In this document: piece by piece, positions 1 through 5,459 of the stretch | How positions within the stretch are numbered: the stretch's first letter is position 1 | How the letters are laid out: the number at the start of each line of letters is the position of its first letter | NCBI GenBank assembly: GCA_003520145.1 | Contig: DOVJ01000242.1 | Coordinates: 1-5,459 of the forward strand | Source of the DNA: Eubacterium sp. | GTDB lineage: Bacteria > Bacillota > Clostridia > Lachnospirales > Lachnospiraceae | Reading direction: 5' to 3' | DNA length: 5,459 nt | Position numbers and translations under genes: made by a program | Notes under the pieces: model-generated | Database searches by the model: none | The model's input: the letters and a program-made list of their open reading frames with translations, nothing else | Told to the model about the DNA's origin: nothing

Positions 1-2269
1 CGGATTTAGTTCCCAATCCAAGAAGCTTTGCATACTTGGCAAGTCTCGTAGTACCGAGTTCGTTACTAAAGTTACCATTAGAATCTATCGACAGCCTGTA
101 ACCAACCTCATAGAAGAAACAGTTGCACGAATGCATGATGGCATGAGTCATATCTACCCAGCCGTGACCGCCTGGATATGCCCAGCAACGCGGAGAAGGC
201 GTAACTGTCTTATATATACCGCCGCAGTACAGACTTTCATCCATACCAAGTACTCCCTCACATACGCCGGCAATACTCGTATTGATCTTATAAGTAGAAC
301 CAGGAGCACACAGAGATTGAGTTGCTCTGTTGATAAGCGGTAGCGACTTGTCGTTACGAAGCTTCTTATAGTACTCTGGATCAACAGTACCGCTCATCAT
401 ATTGTTATCATAGCCTGGATATGAAACCAAAGCGATAAGCTCACCAGTCTTAGGATGCGTAAGAACAACCGAAGCTGAACAAGGCTTCAGAGCCATCATA
501 GCAGGTGTTATCTCAAGGTTAGTGATCTTATTGATCATAAAATCATATGCACTATATCCATAATTCTTAAGTCTGTCATACTCGCCATTATCCTTAAGGA
601 CACCCTGCTCATATAGGCACATACATAATTCTCTGCCCGTAACTACCTGATCAGCAACCAGGTACTTATATATCTTCTTCTGAAAACCTTCATCATACGG
701 AATCTTCTCAAGTATGTATTCAAGAAGACTGTCATATGTTTCATACAGACTCTGATAGGTCTCGTCAGTAATCTTAAGAACATCCACCCAGTTTGAAGAG
801 ATTGCATGAACTAAGAATTCTTTGAGGCTTATGGACTCGTCAAACCATTTTTTATAAACCTCATCGTTGATATCGAGTCTGCTTCTGGTTATTATACTGT
901 TATTCAAAAGATACTGATATATGTAATACTCATATACAGCCATATCCTTAGGAAGCTCTTTAAGAGGCGTATCGCCATCCTTAAGATCGGTTCGAAGTCT
1001 GTCTATCACCTGACTTCTGACATCATCAAACTTCCTGTATATACCGCGCTGATTATCATAATCACTTGTCTCAAATGCAGCTATAGACACCATGTTGTTG
1101 TCGATGATGCTGAAGTAGACGTCGTTGATCGGTATGAACACATCCGTTATATCGCCATATGCGTTATACTGATATCTGCTCTCCTCACCACCAAGTGTGA
1201 TCTTACTCAGGATAAGACGCGACAGCTGAAGTTCTATCTCATCATACACTTTCTTGGTAAGTTCAGCATCTATACTGAGGTATATGTCGTTGCCCTTTGT
1301 AGGCTTTGTCTCACTGATAATCTCTGTGACACGTCCTACGTTATCGACATAGACTTCCTGAACTCCCTTATCACCGGTAAGATCAAGCTCCATAGCCTTC
1401 TCAATACCAGACTTACCAACTATATCGTTGGCTTCATAGGAATCATCCTGTTCCTTAAGTTCAGAAAGTTCATCCTGCGACACTCTTCCAGTATATCCTA
1501 TGATATGAGAAAAGTACTTAGTATCAACATACTTTCTTACATAATTTCTCGATATAGTAACACCAGTCAATTCTTCAGAATTCTCAAGTATGGTAGCAAC
1601 CGTACGCTCACACACGTCATTGGCCACATTGAACTTAAGATACCTCTGATAAGAATTGTTCTTCATGAGATTACGAAAGTATATTATGTAGATGATATCC
1701 TTCTTACTGTACTGCTTCTCATCGATTTCAAAACGCTCGCACAGATAATCTATGGTTTCAGCAGCCGTATAAGCCTTCTCCTTATCAGTCAGCTCATTAA
1801 CGCTCTTTCTGCCGAATATATCACGAAAGAAACGCATCTTTTCGCCTTCTTCGCACTCAAAGACATATTCATCAAGCGCATCTACTCCTATAATCAGGTC
1901 AGTATTGACCTTATCACCGTAACCGGTGATTATATGACACATATCATATATTATCTTATTAAGTTTCTGATTTTTCTCCTCATTGTCTTCATATCGTCCA
2001 GAATCACATATATCAACCGTATACACAAGTTCGTTGTACGCAAGAAGCACACCGTTGCGGTCATATATATCGCCCTTTGCACCCGAAACAGTCATAGTCT
2101 GCTTGGTTCTTACGGTGAAGTCGGTATCATACGAATCACCATCAACGATCTGAAGAACAAATATCCTTCTGAAGAGTATGAAAAAAAGAAGCAGGAGCAC
2201 GATAAAAAAATGTAACACTCTTGCCTTATAAAAACCTCTTAAGACACTCTTCACGTCATCAAATGACAT
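1..2269 (-). CDS. mrdA: Class B penicillin-binding protein, PBP2/MrdA type (partial, C-terminus off window)
   Basis: This is a peptidoglycan DD-transpeptidase that crosslinks stem peptides outside the membrane; next to mreBCD it is most likely the elongation-specific PBP2. My translation of 756 codons has no stop. The order is: short cytoplasmic N-terminus; one membrane anchor (about residues 18-38); pedestal opening with GDIYDRNG (66-73); HIIGYTG (255-261); GKSGIEK (285-291); SIDAEL (332-337), which begins the transpeptidase domain; conserved strand ending PKTGELIALVSYPGYD (starts near 598); catalytic PGSTYK with Ser658 and Lys661; and HSCN with Ser714 and Asn716 as the SxN motif. The KTG motif must lie beyond position 1. 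Ser658 is far later than in typical PBP2s (about 330 in E. coli) because about 240 extra residues lie between 337 and 598. The ATG at 2269 overlaps the mreD end by 11 bases; an in-frame TAA lies just upstream, and AAAGGA sits 12 bases before the start. SpoVD or PbpB type is less likely given the neighbours. Confidence 0.93.
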   Translation of the reverse strand, partial: MSFDDVKSVLRGFYKARVLHFFIVLLLLFFILFRRIFVLQIVDGDSYDTDFTVRTKQTMTVSGAKGDIYDRNGVLLAYNELVYTVDICDSGRYEDNEEKNQKLNKIIYDMCHIITGYGDKVNTDLIIGVDALDEYVFECEEGEKMRFFRDIFGRKSVNELTDKEKAYTAAETIDYLCERFEIDEKQYSKKDIIYIIYFRNLMKNNSYQRYLKFNVANDVCERTVATILENSEELTGVTISRNYVRKYVDTKYFSHIIGYTGRVSQDELSELKEQDDSYEANDIVGKSGIEKAMELDLTGDKGVQEVYVDNVGRVTEIISETKPTKGNDIYLSIDAELTKKVYDEIELQLSRLILSKITLGGEESRYQYNAYGDITDVFIPINDVYFSIIDNNMVSIAAFETSDYDNQRGIYRKFDDVRSQVIDRLRTDLKDGDTPLKELPKDMAVYEYYIYQYLLNNSIITRSRLDINDEVYKKWFDESISLKEFLVHAISSNWVDVLKITDETYQSLYETYDSLLEYILEKIPYDEGFQKKIYKYLVADQVVTGRELCMCLYEQGVLKDNGEYDRLKNYGYSAYDFMINKITNLEITPAMMALKPCSASVVLTHPKTGELIALVSYPGYDNNMMSGTVDPEYYKKLRNDKSLPLINRATQSLCAPGSTYKINTSIAGVCEGVLGMDESLYCGGIYKTVTPSPRCWAYPGGHGWVDMTHAIMHSCNCFFYEVGYRLSIDSNGNFSNELGTTRLAKYAKLLGLGTKS

Positions 2270-2786
2270 ATTTGTTTATCGTCCTTTCTTTCTTAGACAC
2301 AGCCTTCTTATCACTATGCCCGATAAGCAGCAATCTGTATATGATAATAGACATAAAAACAGTATATACAAGCTCAGGCATGATTATCTTGTTAAGATAA
2401 TAACCCATATCAAATCTTCTGTGCACCAGAAAATAAATCGCATAATTCACGATCCCATAACAAAAATCTGCACATATTATCAAAAGCACAGGAACTATCA
2501 TCTCACTTTTGGTGAACATTCTGCCAAGAAGCCCTGCCGCATAACCAAACATCATGAATATAAATGCGTTGACACCCAGTACATCAGCATAGAAAGCGTC
2601 AAATACAATTCCGCACGCAAAGCCTGTATATATACCCTCGCGCTCATCACCAAGAAAGCCAAACAAAACAGGCAATATAACGATGAGATTCGGACATATA
2701 CCAGCTATAGCTATATATCTCAATACTGTTGTCTGCAGCACAAAGCACATAATAATCATAATTGAATCAATTATTATCTTTTTCAT
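2259..2786 (-). CDS. mreD: Rod shape-determining membrane protein MreD
   Basis: MreD is a small integral membrane protein of the Rod complex that works with MreC to link cytoplasmic MreB filaments to the PBP2/RodA synthase. The 175 residues are highly hydrophobic, with about five to six membrane segments, and the length is normal for the family. Recognisable family features are the early PNL (32-34), the run GFLGDEREGIYTGFACG followed by a glycine- and aspartate-bearing segment (D63 in the IVFDAFYADVLG stretch) and a GYAAGLLG stretch, which match the MreD pattern of G-x3-G-x3-G, a membrane Asp, then LG-x-N and GY-x-AG; a late PELVYT (near 137) matches the usual PE-x-x-YT. The C-terminal tail is basic and presumably cytoplasmic. 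The ATG shares four bases (ATGA) with the mreC stop, and an AAAGGG lies six bases upstream, so translation is probably coupled. Sequence identity in this family is generally low; position after mreC adds strong support. Confidence 0.93.
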   Translation of the reverse strand: MKKIIIDSIMIIMCFVLQTTVLRYIAIAGICPNLIVILPVLFGFLGDEREGIYTGFACGIVFDAFYADVLGVNAFIFMMFGYAAGLLGRMFTKSEMIVPVLLIICADFCYGIVNYAIYFLVHRRFDMGYYLNKIIMPELVYTVFMSIIIYRLLLIGHSDKKAVSKKERTINKYVI

Positions 2787-3628
2787 TCGACGCCCTTTAA
2801 CTTAGTTATCACCAGCACTTCCTGAAGATTCTTAAAATCAACAGCAGGCACCAAGTGACCGGATTGTGTAAGTTCTGAAGAATCAAGAGCAATGTCACTT
2901 ATATACCCAACAAGTATACCTTCAAGGTACTTATTGCTGATATGCGAAGTCACTATGGCATCTCCCACTTCAACCTTAGAATCCTTCTTAAAATTATCAA
3001 CTTCCAAAAGTCCATCCGCATAAGTCTTAAGGTTACCAGACACCGTACATATCTCGCTGTTACTGATGACCATAGCACTTACAACACTCTGATCATCTAT
3101 TATGCTTCGAACCACACTTGTGTGCTTATCTACACTGATAACGATACCGACAAGACCACTTCCGGCGATGACATTCATATCCTTCTTGATGCCTTCTGCC
3201 GAGCCCTTGTCTATAGTAAAACGACTGAACCAGTTGTCGTTTTCTCTGGCAATTATCCTCGCACCTACTTTATCATAATCAGAATACTTTTCACTCAGCT
3301 TAAGAAGCTCACGTAGTCTCGCAAGCTCGTAGCTCTCCTGCTCTAATTGCTTATTTCTCTGAGAAAGATCAGCAATTTCCTTAGTAAGCTTTTCATTCTC
3401 CTCCATAAGCTTCTTTGCATCTTTGAGCTGTTCGGATTTGTTATAAGTCCAAAGCCCCATATCATTAACACCACTTTGCAATGGAGAAACAACATAAGCA
3501 AGAGTCTGTCTTATGGGAGCTATAAACCGAGAAGAATAATACGTCAGCACTATAAGGATCAGACATATGAACGAAAAGATATATATGAGCATCTTGGAAG
3601 ATATTCTGTTTTTCTTTTCTTCCTTCAT
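2783..3628 (-). CDS. mreC: Cell shape-determining protein MreC
   Basis: MreC is a bitopic membrane protein that assembles outside the membrane and activates the PBP2/RodA wall synthase. The 281 residues show the full family layout: basic cytoplasmic N-terminus (1-12), one membrane segment (about 13-31), a coiled coil rich in Glu, Lys and Leu (about 66-113), then the double beta-barrel domain (about 118-276). Family motifs are visible: DNWFSRFTIDKG (131-141), GSGLVGIV (156-163), a segment with VGDAIVTS (221-228) and LEGILVGYI (234-242), corresponding to the usual GD-x-V-x-TSG and G-x-x-VG pattern. The length is typical. The ATG shares one base with the TGA of mreB (TGATG), and a purine-rich GAGGGAGAAGG ends 10 bases upstream inside mreB, so translation is probably coupled. 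Nothing is truncated. Confidence 0.96.
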   Translation of the reverse strand: MKEEKKNRISSKMLIYIFSFICLILIVLTYYSSRFIAPIRQTLAYVVSPLQSGVNDMGLWTYNKSEQLKDAKKLMEENEKLTKEIADLSQRNKQLEQESYELARLRELLKLSEKYSDYDKVGARIIARENDNWFSRFTIDKGSAEGIKKDMNVIAGSGLVGIVISVDKHTSVVRSIIDDQSVVSAMVISNSEICTVSGNLKTYADGLLEVDNFKKDSKVEVGDAIVTSHISNKYLEGILVGYISDIALDSSELTQSGHLVPAVDFKNLQEVLVITKLKGVE

Positions 3629-4650
3629 CAGTAATAAACCTTCTCCCTCGGTATCCTTGCGATACCATCATACTTCTTAGGATTCTTGATTATATCTACA
3701 AGCCCGCGAAGAACGCTCTCTGACGGGCTTACGACTCTGTTAACATTAAGGCTTGTCTCTATGGCAATAAGTTCCGCAAGACCACTGATACTTGAAGAAC
3801 CGCCGGACAGATATATACCTGTATCTATGATATCCGCCGCAAGTTCAGGCGGAGTTCTCTCAAGTATAGCCCTGATCGAATCAACAAGTGTGTGAATATT
3901 CTCTTCTATCGCTGCATATATAACATTCGAAGATACATTGACAGAAAGTGGAAGCCCAGATACAACATCTCTTCCGTATATAGGGCTGAATCTCTCTTCT
4001 GAAGGCATCGCAACACCAAGTTCTATCTTAAGATATTCAGCAGTCTTCGCTCCTATGTAGAGGTTATAATTCTTCTTGACCGCATTAATTATATTCTCAT
4101 CAAGTCTGTTACCCGCAATCTTGATACACTTACTAAGAACGATACCGCCAAGAGATATAACAGAAACCTCAGTAGTATCTGCACCTATGTTGATGATCAT
4201 AACGCCCTTAGAGTTCGTCACGTCTATACCCGCACCGATACCGTCCGCTATAGGTCTGTCAACTACATAAACCTTCTTGGCATTCGTCTTGGAATTCATT
4301 ACAAGCTCATAAAAAGCTCTCTTTTCAAGCTCTGTAATCTGAGTAGGAACCGCCACATAATAGTCTGTAGGTCCGAGTTTCTTCTGCTCGCTAACCTTGA
4401 GACAGAATTCCCTAAAGAGAGTCTCCATGTTGTCATTATCCGCTATAACGCCCTCTCTTACAGGAAATGTTACCTGTATATCCTCAGGCGCCTTGCCTAC
4501 CATATCAAATGCATCATCTCCAAAGGATAAGATGCCCTTCTTTTTCATAACGGCAATAACGTTCTTCTCGTTGAGCATCTTACCGTTGTTGTTTGCATAC
4601 ATCTTCATGTTGTTGGTGCCGATATCGGCACATATTATATTATTCGCCAT
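3628..4650 (-). CDS. mreB: MreB/Mbl-family bacterial actin with altered nucleotide site
   Basis: This is a cytoplasmic actin-fold protein of the MreB family; MreB filaments on the membrane orient the elongation machinery. The 340-residue length is normal. Clear family stretches are ADIGTNN (8-14, phosphate 1), REGVIAD (65-71), TTEVSVISLGGIV (159-171), NLYIGAKTAEYLKIELG (196-212), RDVVSGLP (227-234) and RTPPELAADIID (265-276). Against B. subtilis MreB recalled from memory, several pocket residues differ: the Lys of DAK is Phe48, IEEP reads VDRP (130-133), the phosphate-2 DIGGGTTE reads NIGADTTE (154-161), AGD is AGN181, and GGG is GGS (283-285). It may therefore be a slow or non-hydrolysing MreB, with a canonical paralogue elsewhere (inference). 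The N-terminus has 8 residues before DIGT, three fewer than B. subtilis. The start overlaps the radC end by 11 bases; AAAGAGG lies 12 bases upstream. Position before mreCD supports a cell-shape role. Confidence 0.92.
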   Translation of the reverse strand: MANNIICADIGTNNMKMYANNNGKMLNEKNVIAVMKKKGILSFGDDAFDMVGKAPEDIQVTFPVREGVIADNDNMETLFREFCLKVSEQKKLGPTDYYVAVPTQITELEKRAFYELVMNSKTNAKKVYVVDRPIADGIGAGIDVTNSKGVMIINIGADTTEVSVISLGGIVLSKCIKIAGNRLDENIINAVKKNYNLYIGAKTAEYLKIELGVAMPSEERFSPIYGRDVVSGLPLSVNVSSNVIYAAIEENIHTLVDSIRAILERTPPELAADIIDTGIYLSGGSSSISGLAELIAIETSLNVNRVVSPSESVLRGLVDIIKNPKKYDGIARIPREKVYY

Positions 4651-5329
4651 CTAATATATGAGCCTCTTTCATACTAAAATAACAATTATCTCCAAGCACA
4701 ATATGATCAAGCATCGCAATCTTGATGCACTCGCAGGCCTTCTTAAAATCAAGGGTCGCAGATATATCAGCTTTGGAAGGAAGTGGGTCTCCGGAAGGAT
4801 GATTATGCATAAGCACAACACCTGCCGCAGAATATGACAATGCAGTTTTAAGTATATCAGGAATATAGAATGTGGAGCTGTTAAGACCACCTTTGGAGAT
4901 ATTGACCTTAGCTATAAGCTTGTTCTTCGTGTCAAGACATATGAGACTTAAGACTTCCTGGTCATAGAATCGATATTCGTTCATATAATAATTCGCTATG
5001 ATACTTGGATCATCCATAACCTTATCAGACCTGATCTTCTCCCTGCAATAGCGATTAACGATCTCAGATATACATAACATGGTGACGGTTTTAGACTCTC
5101 CCATCCCCTTGATGGATAGAAGCTTTTCCTTCGTTGCACACCCAAGCGATACTATACCCTTGTCACCGCAGACAGCCATAACCTCATCGGCCAGCTCGAC
5201 ACAAGACTTCCCTTTAGCACCATACTTTAAAAGCACCGCCAGAAGCTCTGCATCTGTCAAAGTCTCCTGACCATGTTCAAGACATTTGTAATAAGGCTGA
5301 TTCTCCTTAGCCCAATCTTTAACACCCAT
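4640..5329 (-). CDS. radC: RadC family JAMM/MPN+ domain protein
   Basis: This is a RadC-family (YsxA-like) protein, once thought to act in DNA repair; its true biochemical role is unsettled. The 229-residue length is typical. An N-terminal helical part holds TLTDAELLAVLLKYG (23-37) and a helix-hairpin-helix-like segment (about 66-91, LLSIKGMGESK). The C-terminal JAMM domain has a putative metal site: Glu125 and the HNHPSGDPLPSKAD segment with His175, His177, Ser185 and Asp188, all intact, so a metal-dependent hydrolase fold looks complete. The usual PREKL near the N-terminus is replaced by PYYKCL. I chose the ATG at 5329 because it gives the normal family N-terminus (VKDWAKE) and has a strong GGGAGGG four bases upstream; an upstream in-frame ATG at 5407 would lie inside the tRNA and translate tRNA sequence. 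radC just before mreB is a classic Firmicute arrangement. Confidence 0.95.
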   Translation of the reverse strand: MGVKDWAKENQPYYKCLEHGQETLTDAELLAVLLKYGAKGKSCVELADEVMAVCGDKGIVSLGCATKEKLLSIKGMGESKTVTMLCISEIVNRYCREKIRSDKVMDDPSIIANYYMNEYRFYDQEVLSLICLDTKNKLIAKVNISKGGLNSSTFYIPDILKTALSYSAAGVVLMHNHPSGDPLPSKADISATLDFKKACECIKIAMLDHIVLGDNCYFSMKEAHILDGE

Positions 5330-5333
5330 ATTA

Positions 5334-5340
5334 CCCTCCC
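5334..5340 (-). promoter_or_regulatory. Ribosome binding site of radC
   Basis: On the minus strand GGGAGGG is followed by TAAT and then the ATG at 5329. This is the strongest Shine-Dalgarno match seen in the window and decides the radC start over the in-frame ATG at 5407 inside the tRNA. It begins only nine bases after the tRNA 3' end. Confidence 0.85.
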
Positions 5341-5349
5341 AACAAAAAA

Positions 5350-5423
5350 TCGAAGCGACGGGATTCGAACCCACGACCTCTGCGTCCCGAACGCAGCGCT
5401 GTACCAAACTGAGCCACGCTTCG
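5350..5423 (-). tRNA. tRNA-Pro (anticodon CGG)
   Basis: The 74-base cloverleaf folds with a perfect 7-bp acceptor stem (CGAAGCG with CGCTTCG), discriminator A, a D-loop with TTGGTA, a 5-bp anticodon stem (CTGCG with CGCAG) around loop TTCGGGA, and a T-loop TTCGAAT. The anticodon CGG reads proline codon CCG, and G37 next to it is typical of proline tRNAs. The D-stem has an apparent C-C mismatch at its inner pair, and two T-stem pairs are G-U. CCA is not encoded: the discriminator is followed directly by TTTTTTG, so CCA must be added by tRNA nucleotidyltransferase. The gene sits 20 bases upstream of radC on the same strand, so the tRNA and the mre operon may share a transcript. Confidence 0.95.
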
Positions 5424-5428
5424 ATACA

Positions 5429-5449
5429 TAAGCCAACCCTATCGGCTTA
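5429..5449 (-). other. Small inverted repeat upstream of tRNA-Pro
   Basis: TAAGCC and GGCTTA form a perfect 6-bp inverted repeat around a 9-base loop, six bases from the tRNA 5' end. No T-run follows on either strand, so a standard intrinsic terminator is not supported. It could be the end of an upstream transcript, a processing hairpin or chance. No convincing -35/-10 promoter pair is visible in the 36 bases before the tRNA. Confidence 0.25.
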
Positions 5450-5459
5450 GAACAGATAA

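Noticed and set aside
154..384. 76-codon minus-strand open frame
   Set aside because: It is out of frame within the PBP2 gene, in the region that encodes the SxxK and SxN motifs in the correct frame.
1505..2215. 236-codon open frame on the plus strand
   Set aside because: It lies entirely antisense to the PBP2 gene, whose minus-strand frame carries clear PBP motifs. The translation is low-complexity Ile/Tyr-rich with no recognisable domain and no credible ribosome binding site.
2316..2765. 149-codon open frame on the plus strand
   Set aside because: It is antisense to mreD, and its His/Lys/Tyr-rich translation is what the complement of a hydrophobic membrane gene gives.
5350..5357. Intrinsic terminator made by the tRNA 3' end and the following six T residues
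   Set aside because: The local sequence before the T-run does not form its own hairpin; its partner is the distant 5' acceptor strand. Partial termination remains possible, so it is raised only within the tRNA-leader finding.
5330..5407. N-terminal extension of radC from an ATG at 5407
   Set aside because: The extension is translated from the tRNA; its DAEVVGSNPVAS-like peptide is a well-known artefact of reading tRNA genes. The ATG at 5329 has a strong ribosome binding site and matches the family N-terminus.

Overview
The window looks like a bacterial chromosome fragment from the Clostridia, most likely a Lachnospiraceae member (Butyrivibrio-like genera fit best). The signs are a moderately AT-rich composition, heavy use of the AUA isoleucine codon, Firmicute-type Shine-Dalgarno sequences and the gene order radC-mreB-mreC-mreD-PBP2. 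The genus is an inference and cannot be fixed from the sequence alone. All genes are on the minus strand, so transcription runs from high to low coordinates.

Layout in transcription order: a 36-base flank holding a small inverted repeat (5424-5459); tRNA-Pro with a CGG anticodon (5350-5423); radC (4640-5329), starting 20 bases after the tRNA behind a strong ribosome binding site; an mreB-family actin homologue (3628-4650); mreC (2783-3628); mreD (2259-2786); and a class B penicillin-binding protein of the PBP2/MrdA type (from 2269 down to the window edge at position 1, C-terminal end missing). Each of the four CDS junctions overlaps, by 11, 1, 4 and 11 bases, so radC to PBP2 reads as one tightly packed, probably translationally coupled operon. 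There is no gene-free stretch over 300 bases and no sign of mobile elements, CRISPR arrays or foreign DNA.

The four genes after radC encode the lateral-wall elongation machinery (Rod complex). MreB-family filaments lie on the inner membrane face, MreC and MreD are the membrane partners linking the filament to the periplasmic or extracellular synthases, and PBP2 is the transpeptidase that crosslinks new peptidoglycan. RadC is a frequent mre neighbour in Firmicutes with no proven role in wall synthesis.

This is largely an ordinary housekeeping region and I see no clearly new system. Two points deserve a second look. The MreB homologue has lost or changed several residues of the nucleotide-hydrolysis site that are near-invariant in MreB. 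The PBP2 carries about 240 extra residues inside its transpeptidase domain, just before the conserved strand that precedes the catalytic SxxK serine.
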